In this document: piece after piece, positions 8,183-18,281 of the stretch
Layout of the letters: the number at the start of each line of letters is the position of its first letter
How positions within the stretch are numbered: the stretch's first letter is position 1
DNA from: Anaerolineae bacterium
GTDB lineage: Bacteria; Chloroflexota; Anaerolineae; Promineifilales; Promineifilaceae
DNA: 59,660 bases
NCBI GenBank assembly: GCA_019637635.1
Contig: JAHBVI010000034.1
Coordinates: forward strand, 1-59,660
Reading direction: 5' to 3'
Notes under the pieces: model-generated
The model's database searches: none
Told to the model about the DNA's origin: nothing
The model's input: only the letters and a program-made list of their open reading frames with translations
Translations under genes and position numbers: made by a program

Positions 8183-9505
8183 ATGAGAAAATATCTCCGC
8201 CGCATAAACATTAGCCAACGGCGCACCACCGTCATCGTGATGGCTGTGCTGGCACTGCTGGGCGGGCTGACCACCGGGCGCGACATCTGGTTTAATCTGG
8301 CCTACTTGCTGGGGCTGCTGCTCATCATCTCGTTCATCTGGGCCTATGCCAATATCCATTTTGTACATTTGTCCCGGCTGACCCGCACCCGGCGCACACA
8401 GGTAGGACGGCCGTTGGAAGAACGCTTCACCGTGCGCAACACCTGGTACATCCCCAAACTGTGGCTGGAAGTGCGCGACTACGCCACCCTGCCCGGCCAC
8501 TTCACCAGCCACGTCGTCCACAATTTAGGGCTGCGGGATTCCTACAGTTGGCGCGTCAACACCATTTGCCGGGAGCGCGGCCGTTACCAGCTTGGCCCCC
8601 TGCGCCTGCGCAGCAGCGACCCCTTTGGCCTTTTCCCCATGGAAAAAGACCTCACGCCCACCACCAACGTCGTCATCTTTCCTCTCACCTTTGATATTCA
8701 CACCTTCTCCCTGCCGATTGGCATTTTGCCCGGCGGCGACGCCTTACGACGCCGCACCCACGTCGTCACCACCAACGCCGCCGGCGTGCGTGACTACGTA
8801 CCCGGCGACAGCTTCAGCCGCATCCACTGGCGCAGCACCGCCCGCCGCGACCGCCTCATCGTCAAAGAATTTGAACTGGACCCGCTGGCCGACATCTGGA
8901 TTGCGCCCGATATGGCTATCTTTGATCACGTCTCTGTGGCCCAGGCGACCGCATCTGCCCTACCAGGTGGCAGCCATGTACCTTCCTGGCTAACGCCGGA
9001 AAAGTTTACACTGCCGGAATCCACCGAAGAGTACACCGTAACCATTGCCGCCTCATTGGCGCAATACTTTCTGCGCCAGGACAGGGCCGTGGGGATGCTG
9101 GCCTACGGCCAAAGCGCCGAAATTGTGCAGCCGGATCGGGGCGAACGGCAGTTGAACCGCATTTTAGAAACATTGTCGGTGCTGCGGGCAAAAGGGCAGG
9201 TGCCCATTAGCGATATGCTCAACGCCGAAGCGCACCTGTTTCCACGCGGCACTACCCTCATTGTGGTCACGCCCACCCCCCGCGAGCAGTGGGGCACCGC
9301 CTCGCGCCAGTTGGCCCGGCGTGGCCTGCGGCTGGTAACGGTGCTGGTCAACCCGGCCTCGTTTGGCAGCAGCCGCTCCACCGACAAACTGGCGGCGGTG
9401 CTGCAAGCCAACGGCATGGTGACGTATGTGGTAAATAATGGGGATAATTTGACGGCCGTCCTCAGCCGCACCGCCCGCCAGCCGGGGCACTTTTCGTTGA
9501 CGTAA
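8183..9505 (+). CDS. DUF58 domain membrane protein
   Basis: A 440-residue protein. Two hydrophobic spans near the N-terminus (about 15-32 and 36-53) anchor it. A beta-rich region follows (RRTQVGRPLEERFTVRNTW), then the DUF58 signature around residues 195-225 (GVRDYVPGDSFSRIHWRSTARRD, with D-x-x-R-x-I-x-W conserved). The C-terminal part has a VWA-like pattern without a full MIDAS. DUF58 proteins are the standard partners of MoxR ATPases; the pair is thought to act in envelope or extracellular protein maturation. Translation starts at ATG 8183 behind the short array. Confidence 0.9.
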   Translation: MRKYLRRINISQRRTTVIVMAVLALLGGLTTGRDIWFNLAYLLGLLLIISFIWAYANIHFVHLSRLTRTRRTQVGRPLEERFTVRNTWYIPKLWLEVRDYATLPGHFTSHVVHNLGLRDSYSWRVNTICRERGRYQLGPLRLRSSDPFGLFPMEKDLTPTTNVVIFPLTFDIHTFSLPIGILPGGDALRRRTHVVTTNAAGVRDYVPGDSFSRIHWRSTARRDRLIVKEFELDPLADIWIAPDMAIFDHVSVAQATASALPGGSHVPSWLTPEKFTLPESTEEYTVTIAASLAQYFLRQDRAVGMLAYGQSAEIVQPDRGERQLNRILETLSVLRAKGQVPISDMLNAEAHLFPRGTTLIVVTPTPREQWGTASRQLARRGLRLVTVLVNPASFGSSRSTDKLAAVLQANGMVTYVVNNGDNLTAVLSRTARQPGHFSLT

Positions 9506-9509
9506 ACCG

Positions 9510-9552
9510 AAGTCCGTAGTCCGTAATCCGTAATCGGTAATCCGTAATCCGA
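9510..9552. repeat. Heptamer array, CCGTAAT family
   Basis: Six or so tandem 7-base words (CCGTAGT, CCGTAAT, CGGTAAT variants) starting five bases after the DUF58 stop codon. Confidence 0.8.
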
Positions 9553-9553
9553 G

Positions 9554-9585
9554 GCCCGAAGTCTGGTTTCCGACTTCGGGCTTTG
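9554..9585 (+). terminator. Probable terminator of the moxR-DUF58 operon
   Basis: A 10-bp stem (GCCCGAAGTC / GACTTCGGGC, 9554-9563 and 9572-9581) with an 8-base loop, followed by CTTTGGCTTTT. Confidence 0.55.
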
Positions 9586-9700
9586 GCTTTTGCCAGGCTG
9601 CACAACCTCCCGCCAAATATTCATCACTATCAAACCGTTTCTTAACTTTTTCTGAACATCTCCCCGCTAAAATTCCGGCCATTGCAGGAGTAACCGTTTA

Positions 9701-9761
9701 GACCTGACAGGTTTTTCACCAGTTCAACCTGGAACTTCGCAGGTCAAAAACCTGTCAGGTC
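9701..9761. repeat. 60-bp palindromic element, copy B
   Basis: Arms 9701-9716 and 9746-9761 are perfect 16-base inverted repeats. The whole element is the reverse complement of copy A at 3145-3204, interior included, with a few substitutions and one extra base. It again lies upstream of a gene start. Confidence 0.8.
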
Positions 9762-9821
9762 TCCAGAGGGACTGAACGCTTGCTTGCAGGAAAAAACAAT
9801 TCGCTTAAAGGAGACAAGTTT

Positions 9822-10232
9822 ATGAAAAATCGAAAACGTTTAACCAACATGTTGATCGCTGGCACGTTGACGGCGCTGCTGCTGACCGTTTTCCTGGCTT
9901 TTCGCGGGGAAAACACGGCCGTAGCCGAAGCCAGCGCCACCACCCAAACGGCCGTGTCCGTCCCCATAGACGTAGATACCACCGATACCGCCGCCCTTCA
10001 GGCGCAAACCGAAAGCCTGCTGGCCCAGAACGCAGCCTACCAGGCGCAAAACGAGGAATTGCGCACGGCCGTACAGACTTTGCAGGCACGCGAAGCCGAA
10101 TACAGGAGCCAGATCGAAGCCGCCAACCAGACCATCAACCAGCTATCAGCCCAGGGTAACGGCCTGGCTGTAGAGGGCGAAGGGGGGAGTGCCTTTGGCT
10201 TCCCCCGGCCCCATTCTCACGGAAACCATTAA
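9822..10232 (+). CDS. Small membrane-anchored coiled-coil protein
   Basis: A 136-residue protein I do not recognise. The start at ATG 9822 is set by AAAGGAG eight bases upstream. One hydrophobic span near the N-terminus (NMLIAGTLTALLLTVFLAF) exports or anchors it. The region from about 60 to 115 is rich in Gln, Glu and Ala with heptad spacing (LQAQTESLLAQNAAYQAQNE), a likely coiled coil. The C-terminus ends in a His-rich tail (FPRPHSHGNH) that could bind metal. It is the first gene of a four-gene set with a second small exported protein, ApbE and a ferric-reductase-like membrane protein, so a role in an extracytoplasmic redox assembly is likely but unproven. Confidence 0.7.
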   Translation: MKNRKRLTNMLIAGTLTALLLTVFLAFRGENTAVAEASATTQTAVSVPIDVDTTDTAALQAQTESLLAQNAAYQAQNEELRTAVQTLQAREAEYRSQIEAANQTINQLSAQGNGLAVEGEGGSAFGFPRPHSHGNH

Positions 10233-10236
10233 CCAG

Positions 10237-10272
10237 GGTTAGCGCGTGGATCATGGTATCCACGCGCCAACC
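10237..10272. repeat. Intercistronic hairpin
   Basis: GGTT plus a 10-bp GC-rich stem (GCGCGTGGAT / ATCCACGCGC) with a 6-base loop, five bases after the preceding stop. It fills the gap before the next Shine-Dalgarno. Confidence 0.65.
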
Positions 10273-10287
10273 AGCGGAGGTAACACA

Positions 10288-10587
10288 ATGAATACCCACA
10301 CATCCAAAACAGACCGGAGTTTACTGAAATTGAAAGTGGCGCTCACCGCCGGTGGGCTGATGGCCACCATCCTCGGCGCGGGGCTGTTGGGCAACCAGGC
10401 AGCCACCTACACCAACGCCAACACCGATGCAGAAACGGCCGTTACCACCAGTTCAGGCTCCACCCAGTCCATCGGCATCAACACCGATATGCCGGCGGAA
10501 CTCGATTTGAACCTGGAAGCGATTCCGACCGTCACCGCGCCAACGTTCCGCAATATAGCCGTAGCGCGCGGCCGTTCCTCTGGGTAA
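10288..10587 (+). CDS. Small exported or membrane-anchored protein
   Basis: A 99-residue protein of unknown function. ATG 10288 follows GGAGG with good spacing. One hydrophobic helix (about 15-35, VALTAGGLMATILGAGLLG) is followed by a polar Thr/Asn/Ala-rich segment. It ends four bases before apbE, so it is co-transcribed. ApbE substrates carry a D-x-x-[ST]-G-A-[ST] flavinylation motif; I see none here or in the preceding gene, so neither is an evident ApbE target. It may be a small structural partner of the membrane redox protein. Confidence 0.6.
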   Translation: MNTHTSKTDRSLLKLKVALTAGGLMATILGAGLLGNQAATYTNANTDAETAVTTSSGSTQSIGINTDMPAELDLNLEAIPTVTAPTFRNIAVARGRSSG

Positions 10588-10591
10588 CAAG

Positions 10592-11560
10592 ATGAATCGT
10601 CCAACCATCCCCCCACACTGGCGCAGCCACACCTTCCGGGCCATGGGCTGCCAGATGACTGTCTGGCTGGAACACCAGAATGCAGACACGGCCGTGCCCG
10701 TGCTGCTAGAAGCCGAAGCCATGTTCCGCCGCGCCGAACGCCGCCTGAGCCGTTTTGACGCCGCCAGTGAACTGGTGCAGATCAATACCCGGCCCGGTGT
10801 CTGGACGGCCGTGTCTGACATGATGTGGCAGGTGGTCACACAAGCCCTCTGCATGGCCCGCGAGACAGATGGCCTGTTCGACCCCACCCATCTGGCGGCG
10901 TTGGAAGCTGCCGGTTATACCCACTCCTTTGACCAGCTACCCCTGGCAGCGGCCAACGGTAGAGTCACGCCGGTTAGCAACCACCTGGGCCAATGGCAAA
11001 CCGTGGGATTAAATCCCGAAACTCAGTCAGTCTGGCTGCCGTCTGGCGTCAAGCTCGATTTAGGCGGCATTGCCAAGGGGTATACAGCGCAGCAAGTGGT
11101 CAATTTTCTTTCCGATTGGGGGCCGTGCCTGGTGGATGCCGGCGGCGATTTAAGCGCCGGTAACGCGCCCACCGGCTGGCCTGGCTGGCCGGTGGCTCTC
11201 TCTGCGCCCTATACCGGCCCAGACCGGCCGCGTGAGGAACTATTCCCGCTCTGGCTGGTGGATGGCTCCATGGCCACATCGGGAATTGATTACCGGCGCT
11301 GGCGGCACAACGGCCGTACCGCCCACCACCTGATTGACCCCCGCACCGGCCAACCGGCAGAAACCGACCTGTTGACGGCGACAGTATTGACCAAAGCAGC
11401 CACGCGGGCCGAAGCGTGGGCCACGGCGGCATTGGTAGCGGGTACGGCCGTGTATCATCATCTCAGCGCCAGAGGTCTGGCCGCAGCCCTCATTGACCAC
11501 ACCGGTCATCTGAGCCTGACGCCCGCCCTGACGCCAATCCTGGCAAACATCAGCATTTAA
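10592..11560 (+). CDS. ApbE-like FAD:protein FMN transferase
   Basis: A 322-residue protein of the ApbE family, which moves FMN from FAD onto a Ser/Thr of an extracytoplasmic redox protein, using Mg2+. Family features visible are MGCQMTVWL near the N-terminus, FDPTHLAAL, LDLGGIAKGYTAQQ (about 151-164), VDAGGDLSAGNAP (about 176-188), and the metal/flavin site region MATSGIDYRRW with HLIDPRTGQPA (about 229-256). There is no clear signal peptide or lipobox, so the mature location is uncertain. It follows the 99-residue gene by four bases and precedes a ferric-reductase-like gene by 15, a pairing known from flavinylated electron-transfer systems. Confidence 0.9.
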   Translation: MNRPTIPPHWRSHTFRAMGCQMTVWLEHQNADTAVPVLLEAEAMFRRAERRLSRFDAASELVQINTRPGVWTAVSDMMWQVVTQALCMARETDGLFDPTHLAALEAAGYTHSFDQLPLAAANGRVTPVSNHLGQWQTVGLNPETQSVWLPSGVKLDLGGIAKGYTAQQVVNFLSDWGPCLVDAGGDLSAGNAPTGWPGWPVALSAPYTGPDRPREELFPLWLVDGSMATSGIDYRRWRHNGRTAHHLIDPRTGQPAETDLLTATVLTKAATRAEAWATAALVAGTAVYHHLSARGLAAALIDHTGHLSLTPALTPILANISI

Positions 11561-11575
11561 TGAACGAGGAATATC

Positions 11576-12151
11576 ATGTCTACAATTTTTGATAGCGAAA
11601 CAATCTGGTACCTGGTGCGCTCCAGCGGCACGGTGGCTTACCTTTTCCTGGCCGCCTCCACCATCTGGGGGCTGGTCGTGAGCAGCAGGCTCCTGAAAGA
11701 GATCGTGCCGGGGCATCTCTCCCTGGCCATGCACAATTATCTCTCCTGGAACGCCATTGGCCTGACCATACTCCATGCCGTGCTGCTGCTGTTCACCAGC
11801 TACATGGATTACTCCATCGTCAATCTGCTCGTCCCATTCACCGGGCCATATAGTCCATTTTGGGTAGGATTGGGCATCATCGGCCTTTATCTGAGCATCC
11901 TGACAACCCTGACATTTTATATGCGCGGCCGTATCGGTTACAAAACCTTCCACTTCATCCATTATCTAACTTATGGCGCGTTTGTATTGGCGCTGCTGCA
12001 CAGTTGGTTTGCCGGTACGGACACACCCGCTTTGGAGATAACCTATCTGGCAACCGGGTTTCTGGTGATCTTTCTGACGCTTTACCGCATCCTGGCGGCG
12101 CTGAGCGGGCGTTCATCCCGCCACCAGCCCATTGGCCCCGTAAAAACGTAA
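11576..12151 (+). CDS. Ferric-reductase-like haem membrane protein
   Basis: A 191-residue protein with five or six membrane helices and the layout of the ferric reductase-like transmembrane domain (PF01794, the fold of MsrQ and NOX haem cores). Candidate haem-ligand histidines lie in MHNYLSWNAIGLTILHAVLL and FHFIHYLTYGAFVLALLHSW. The family passes electrons across the membrane through two b haems. It lacks the FAD/NAD(P)H domains of full reductases, so electrons must come from a partner. ApbE immediately upstream makes a flavinylated partner plausible. ATG 11576 follows GAGGAATATC. The stop is next to a CGTGATG array shared with aroB. Confidence 0.85.
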   Translation: MSTIFDSETIWYLVRSSGTVAYLFLAASTIWGLVVSSRLLKEIVPGHLSLAMHNYLSWNAIGLTILHAVLLLFTSYMDYSIVNLLVPFTGPYSPFWVGLGIIGLYLSILTTLTFYMRGRIGYKTFHFIHYLTYGAFVLALLHSWFAGTDTPALEITYLATGFLVIFLTLYRILAALSGRSSRHQPIGPVKT

Positions 12152-12200
12152 TGCGTGATACGTGATGCGTGACGCCCACTCACGCATCACGCATCATCAC
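12148..12200. repeat. CGTGATG-family array with inverted half between convergent genes
   Basis: Tandem GCGTGAT-type words run into their reverse complements (CACGCATCACGCATC). The hairpin lies between the stop codons of two convergent genes and encodes the last residues of aroB (VMMRDA then stop). A bidirectional terminator is likely. Confidence 0.8.
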
Positions 12201-13241
12201 CCCCATCACATCCCCCTCCGCTACATCCTCGGCCACAAACACCTGCCCCACATCGCGCAGCAGCACAAAACGCAGCCGCCCGCCCGCCTTCTTCTTATCG
12301 CTAAACATCGCCCGGTAAATGGCCTCGGCCGGTAAATTGGCCGGGATGCGCGTGGGCAGGTCTACCTGGCGCAAAACGGCTTCCACCCGCGCCGGTAAAG
12401 CGGGGTCACAATACCCCAACCGCGCCGAGAGATGGGCAGCCGCCGCCAACCCCAGGGCCACCCCCTGCCCGTGCGCCACCCGATAGCCGCTCACCTGCTC
12501 GATGGCGTGGCCAAAGGTATGGCCTAAATTGAGCAGGGCGCGACGGCCGTGTTCAAACGGATCCTCCTGCACCACATCCCGCTTCACCCGGATGGCCTCG
12601 CTGACCAGCGTTTGCAGCCGGGCGGGTGACATGCTGCGCAATCGCCGCCCTTCATCCTCAATTTGCGCAAACAGCCGGGGGTTGCTGATCAAACCGTGTT
12701 TGATCACCTCGGCCATGCCCGCCGCAAATTCGGTTGGGGGTAGGGTTTGCAGCGTGGTGATGTCGGCGAGTACGGCCGTTGGCTGCTTAAATGCCCCTAC
12801 CAGGTTCTTCCCTTCCGGCAAATCTACCCCTGTCTTACCGCCCACGCTGGCATCCACCATCGCCAGCAGGCTGGTGGGGCACTGCACAAAAGCCACGCCG
12901 CGCATGTAGGTAGCGGCCACAAAACCGGCCATATCCCCCACCACGCCGCCGCCCAGAGCTACAATCGTGCCCGCGCGGTCAATGCCCGCGGCTAAAAGCT
13001 GGCTGTAAAGGCCATTCACTGTTAGCAGCGTTTTGTGCTGCTCCCCGGCCGGCACGGTCAATACACAATCCACCGCGCCGCATTGCGCCGCGTACAGCGG
13101 GCCAACATTATCATCGGTAATCAGCGCCACCGGGCCGGTAATGTGCGCCAGTTCCCGCAGGCGCGGCAGCAGCCCGCTGCCCACGATGACCTCGTACCGC
13201 CCGCCGGGGTAGTTCACAGATAAAGTTGTCGTTTCATTCAT
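12180..13241 (-). CDS. aroB: 3-dehydroquinate synthase
   Basis: A 353-residue enzyme of the shikimate pathway that turns DAHP into 3-dehydroquinate, using NAD+ and Zn2+. It shows the NAD-binding stretch VALGGGVVGDMAGFVAATYMRG, then PTSLLAMVDASVGGKTGVD, KNLVGAF, and the metal-ligand regions EVIKHGLI, NLGHTFGHAIE and AHGQGVALG. Length is normal. The shikimate kinase gene lies 4.4 kb away on the same strand, separated by a divergent two-gene ABC exporter. The C-terminal residues VMMRDA and the stop codon are encoded by the heptamer array at 12148-12200, which apparently replaced the original gene end. Confidence 0.96.
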   Translation of the reverse strand: MNETTTLSVNYPGGRYEVIVGSGLLPRLRELAHITGPVALITDDNVGPLYAAQCGAVDCVLTVPAGEQHKTLLTVNGLYSQLLAAGIDRAGTIVALGGGVVGDMAGFVAATYMRGVAFVQCPTSLLAMVDASVGGKTGVDLPEGKNLVGAFKQPTAVLADITTLQTLPPTEFAAGMAEVIKHGLISNPRLFAQIEDEGRRLRSMSPARLQTLVSEAIRVKRDVVQEDPFEHGRRALLNLGHTFGHAIEQVSGYRVAHGQGVALGLAAAAHLSARLGYCDPALPARVEAVLRQVDLPTRIPANLPAEAIYRAMFSDKKKAGGRLRFVLLRDVGQVFVAEDVAEGDVMGVMMRDA

Positions 13242-13556
13242 ATTAAACTTCGGTATGAAGAGGTAGGAGAGGAATAGCAGGACTCAAACTATCAAGCATG
13301 ATGGCAAATCATACCGTTTCTGGGGGAAATCTGCCAGCAGGAATAACAGATTTGGCGGATTTACAGATAGTCCTGGATGCGGCAGCGGATGAGGGCAAAT
13401 AAGCGGATAAAGCGGCCCCCCTATCCACTTATCCGTCACCCATCCACTACCCCAAAACAAATAGGACAAAGGATGTCATAAATGATCGGATATAGTAGAA
13501 TAGATGTTCTGTTTAACGGCGTGATTTAGAAAATCACGCCACATATATGGAGGTCT
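13242..13556. other. 315-base divergent promoter region
   Basis: No gene seen. A degenerate set of GCGGATA-like words and their complements lies at about 13350-13446. An AT-rich stretch (GATATAGTAGAAT near 13490-13502) may hold the exporter promoter. A perfect 10-bp hairpin (13518-13540) and GGAGG precede the ATG at 13557. Confidence 0.5.
13518..13540. repeat. Perfect palindrome in the exporter leader
   Basis: Arms GGCGTGATTT / AAATCACGCC with a 3-base loop, nine bases before the Shine-Dalgarno of the ABC exporter. The position suggests a 5'-UTR structure. Confidence 0.6.
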
Positions 13557-15350
<1,794 letters not shown>

Positions 15351-15354
15351 AAGA

Positions 15355-15427
15355 AATTATGAATTAGGAATTATGAATTATGAAAAGGCTCTTCCCTTCA
15401 TAATTCCTAATTCATAATTCCTAATTA
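15355..15427. repeat. ATTCATA-family inverted heptamer array
   Basis: Left array (ATTATGA / ATTAGGA words), a short loop (about 15389-15395), and a right array of complementary words. It fills the gap between the two exporter genes, starting just after the first stop codon. It resembles an unoccupied version of the flanks around the S23 gene at 21061-21520. Confidence 0.85.
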
Positions 15428-15439
15428 CCGGAGGAAAAC

Positions 15440-17236
15440 ATGGGCTTCATCATGGATGGCATTGACGCCGAGGCGTATGACCGGCAGTATAGCGACCGGC
15501 AGTTGATGCGGCGGATTGGTAGCTATTTTCGGCCGCAGGTGGGGCGGGTAACGCTGATCACCGGCATGATTGTGTTGAATGCGGTGATGGATATGGTGCT
15601 GCCGGTTCTCATTTCCCAGGGGATTGATGAGATAACGGGTAATCAGGCCACAACTGCCATCAATACGCTTGTTTTTCTGATTTTGGCGGCGACGGTGTTG
15701 TCGTGGTGTTTTAATTTTGTGCGCCAGTGGTATACAGCGCGGTCGGTGGGTGATGTGGTGCTGCAATTGCGGTCAGATGCGTTCACGGCCGTGATGTCCC
15801 GCGATATGTCATTCTACGACGAATTCCCCTCCGGCAAGATCGTCAGCCGCGTCACGTCGGACACGCAGGACTTCTCCAATGTGATCACGCTCACGCTGAA
15901 CCTGATTAGCCAGGTATTGCTGGTGATCTTGATTGTCGGCTACCTCTTTTCCATCAACGTCCAGCTCACCTGGCTGGCGCTGGCCATGGCCCCCTTAATT
16001 GTAGGCACGGCGCTGGCGTTTCGCCGGGTGGCGCGGCGCACCACGCAGCAGGCACAGCGGCTGCTGGCGACGGTGAATGCCAACGTACAGGAGACGATTA
16101 GCGGCATCTCTGTTGCCAAAAATTTCCGGCAGGAGCAGACGGTGTATGACGAGTTCGCCGATGTGAACGAGCAGGCGTACCAGGTGCAGGTGCGGCAGGG
16201 CTTTGTGTTCAGCGCCATTTTCCCCATTCTGGTGTTTATTGCCGGGTTGGGCACGGCCGTGATCGTCTACTTTGGTGGCACACAAGCACTGGATGGAAGC
16301 ATTACGCCCGGTGATTGGTTCCTATTTGTGCAGGCCATGAGCCTCTTCTGGTTCCCTCTCACCGGCATCGCCTCGTTTTGGAGCCAGTTCCAGTTGGGGC
16401 TGGCCTCCAGCGAGCGCGTCTTTGCCCTGATTGACGCCGAAGCGCGGGTGGTGCAGATTGATAACCAGCCCGCGCCGCCATTGGACGGCCGTGTCGAATT
16501 CCGCCACATGCACTTCCGTTACACCGCACAGGAGCAAGTGCTCAACGACTTCAACCTGACCATTGCGGCCGGGGAGACCATCGCCCTGGTGGGGCACACT
16601 GGCGCGGGCAAATCTAGCCTGGGACGGCTCATCGCCCGCTTTTATGAGTTCCAGGGCGGGCAGTTGTTGGTGGACGGCCGTGACGTGCGTTGTTTTGACC
16701 TGGACAGTTACCGGCGGCAGTTGGGCATTGTGCCCCAATCCCCCTTCCTCTTCACCGGCACGGTGGCCGACAACATCCGCTATGCCCGGCCTGAGGCCAC
16801 CGACGCCGAGGTGCGCCGGGCGGCGGAGATGGTGGGGCATGGCGACTGGCTGGAAACGCTGCCGCAGGGGTTGGACACGGCCGTAGGTGAAGGTGGGCGC
16901 GGTCTTTCCATGGGACAGCGGCAGCTCATCGCCCTGGCGCGGGTGCTGCTGCAAGACCCGGCCATCCTGATTTTGGACGAAGCCACCGCCAGCGTAGACC
17001 CCCTGGCGGAGGCGCAGATTCAGGAGGGATTAGAGACGGTGTTAGCGGGGCGCACGGCCGTGATCATCGCCCACCGCCTTTCCACCATCAAACACGCCGA
17101 CCGGATCATTGTCTTGCAGCAGGGGGAAATCATCGAAGAGGGCAGCCACGCCAGCCTCATGGCCCGGCGCGGCCATTACGCCGAACTCTACGACGCCTAC
17201 TTCCGCCACCAAAGCCCTGACTATGAGGTGGTGTGA
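15440..17236 (+). CDS. ABC exporter half-transporter (second of a pair)
   Basis: A 598-residue membrane/ATPase half-transporter and likely heterodimer partner of the preceding gene. It has six N-terminal membrane helices, Walker A GHTGAGKSS, and Walker B ILILDEATASVD with the catalytic Glu present. The signature motif is LSMGQ rather than LSGGQ. This mirrors heterodimeric exporters in which one composite ATP site is degenerate: here Glu is intact but the signature is altered, the reverse of the first gene. GGAGG lies eight bases before ATG 15440. It is a close paralogue of the gene at 42236 (both begin with an EAEAYDRQYSD-like segment). Confidence 0.93.
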   Translation: MGFIMDGIDAEAYDRQYSDRQLMRRIGSYFRPQVGRVTLITGMIVLNAVMDMVLPVLISQGIDEITGNQATTAINTLVFLILAATVLSWCFNFVRQWYTARSVGDVVLQLRSDAFTAVMSRDMSFYDEFPSGKIVSRVTSDTQDFSNVITLTLNLISQVLLVILIVGYLFSINVQLTWLALAMAPLIVGTALAFRRVARRTTQQAQRLLATVNANVQETISGISVAKNFRQEQTVYDEFADVNEQAYQVQVRQGFVFSAIFPILVFIAGLGTAVIVYFGGTQALDGSITPGDWFLFVQAMSLFWFPLTGIASFWSQFQLGLASSERVFALIDAEARVVQIDNQPAPPLDGRVEFRHMHFRYTAQEQVLNDFNLTIAAGETIALVGHTGAGKSSLGRLIARFYEFQGGQLLVDGRDVRCFDLDSYRRQLGIVPQSPFLFTGTVADNIRYARPEATDAEVRRAAEMVGHGDWLETLPQGLDTAVGEGGRGLSMGQRQLIALARVLLQDPAILILDEATASVDPLAEAQIQEGLETVLAGRTAVIIAHRLSTIKHADRIIVLQQGEIIEEGSHASLMARRGHYAELYDAYFRHQSPDYEVV

Positions 17237-17245
17237 ACATGAATG

Positions 17246-17282
17246 TGACGGCTGATGGCTGATACCAGCCACCAGCCGCCAC
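17246..17282. repeat. GGCTGAT-type inverted array between convergent genes
   Basis: Two GGCTGAT words, a 4-base loop, and a complementary arm whose differences are compatible with G-U pairs. It lies between convergent stop codons and is a likely bidirectional terminator. Confidence 0.65.
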
Positions 17283-17285
17283 ATC

Positions 17286-17672
17286 CTATTGAACTCTTTT
17301 GTTGGTTTCTTGTTTGAGCCAGTAACGGATGCCCTTCCCGGCCAATGGCTCGTCATGGTAGCGGGGGATGACGTGCAGATGGGCATGGAACACCTCTTGC
17401 CCGCCCACCGGCCCCACGTTCCAGCCCAGGTTGTACCCGTCAGGGGTGTATTGGGCATCCAGCAGATTTTTTACCCGCTGTAACAAGGTATAGGTATCTT
17501 GCCACTCAACGGCCGTCAAATCAAAAACCGTCTCCCGGTGCTGCCGGGGCACAATCAACCCGGAACCGGCCAAAACAGGCTGCGGCTGCTGCACAAAAAA
17601 GCAATGGTCGCTCGCCAATACAATTTCGGTTTCATCCAGCTCTGGTGGGCAAAAGGGACACGGCCGTATCAT
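17286..17672 (-). CDS. HIT-family hydrolase
   Basis: A 128-residue HIT-fold protein. The histidine triad appears as HAHLHVIPR (about 96-104), whose middle His forms the nucleotidyl intermediate. An N-terminal CPFC pair, common in Zn-binding HIT proteins, is present at residues 5-8. Members hydrolyse dinucleoside polyphosphates, AMP-lysine or related nucleotidyl conjugates; the natural substrate cannot be read from sequence. It lies five bases downstream of aroK on the same strand, so the two are co-transcribed, though no functional link is known. Confidence 0.9.
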   Translation of the reverse strand: MIRPCPFCPPELDETEIVLASDHCFFVQQPQPVLAGSGLIVPRQHRETVFDLTAVEWQDTYTLLQRVKNLLDAQYTPDGYNLGWNVGPVGGQEVFHAHLHVIPRYHDEPLAGKGIRYWLKQETNKRVQ

Positions 17673-17677
17673 TTTCT

Positions 17678-18205
17678 TTACACCCCTTCGTATCCTTCGC
17701 GCCCTTCGCGGATCATCACGTTTATTTCTTCAACCACTTCCTCGGCCGTCTTGCCCGTTGTGTCAATTTGGGGGTAACGGCCGTACCCCGCCGCCCGTTC
17801 GGCCAACAACCGTTTAATTTGCGCCGCCGGATCGGGCACATTGAGCAACGGCCGTCGCCCCTCGTCCTGTACCCGCGCCAAAATCTCATCGGGAACGGCC
17901 GTCAGGCAAAAGACACGGCCGTTCCGTTCCAGGGCAGCAGCGTTCACCAGGTCCAACATCAACCGCCCACCGGTGGCAATGACCAGGTTAGATTGCGCCG
18001 CCAATTCCAGGGCTACGGCCGTTTCCAACTGCCGAAAAAACGGTTCGCCTTCCTGGGCAAAAATGTCGGGAATGGTACGGCCGTCGCGCTGCACAATCAG
18101 TTCATCCGTATCCACAAAGCCAAACCCCAACCGTTCCGCCAGCAAGCGGCCAACGGTCGTTTTGCCTGTGCCCATAAAGCCGGTCAATACGATATTGAAT
18201 GCCAT
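17678..18205 (-). CDS. aroK: Shikimate kinase
   Basis: A 175-residue kinase that phosphorylates shikimate at the 3-OH with ATP. The P-loop is GFMGTGKTT (9-17). The shikimate-binding residues appear in DTDELI (about 33-38), FFRQLE (the conserved F-R-x-x-E) and ATGGR (about 78-82). The lid arginine is in GRRPLL. Length is standard. aroB, on the same strand 4 kb away, supplies an earlier step of the same pathway. It is followed by the HIT gene with a five-base gap. Confidence 0.95.
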   Translation of the reverse strand: MAFNIVLTGFMGTGKTTVGRLLAERLGFGFVDTDELIVQRDGRTIPDIFAQEGEPFFRQLETAVALELAAQSNLVIATGGRLMLDLVNAAALERNGRVFCLTAVPDEILARVQDEGRRPLLNVPDPAAQIKRLLAERAAGYGRYPQIDTTGKTAEEVVEEINVMIREGREGYEGV

Positions 18206-18219
18206 AAAAAGTAGGGGTT

Positions 18220-18276
18220 AAGAGATTGGGAGATTGTTCAGCTTTGATCTCTCAATCTCCCACTCTCCCAATCTCA
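18220..18276. repeat. AGATTGG-family inverted array upstream of aroK
   Basis: Tandem GAGATTGG words and their complements (CAATCTC) separated by a short loop, lying between aroK and the tRNA terminator. Confidence 0.75.
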
Positions 18277-18281
18277 GGTAC

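Larger units (their letters stand above)
9506..9821. other. 316-base intergenic region
   Basis: No gene seen. In order it contains a CCGTAAT heptamer array (9510-9552), a hairpin (9554-9581), about 100 unassigned bases, the second 60-bp palindromic element (9701-9761), and the Shine-Dalgarno AAAGGAG (about 9808-9814) of the next gene. Confidence 0.6.

Noticed and set aside
13284..13469. Minus-strand ORF between aroB and the ABC exporter
   Set aside because: Low-complexity composition, no homology pattern, and it overlaps degenerate GCGGATA-type words.
15355..15427. Possible CRISPR-like short repeat array
   Set aside because: Units are 7 bases with no spacers, arrays are palindromic, and no cas genes are present.
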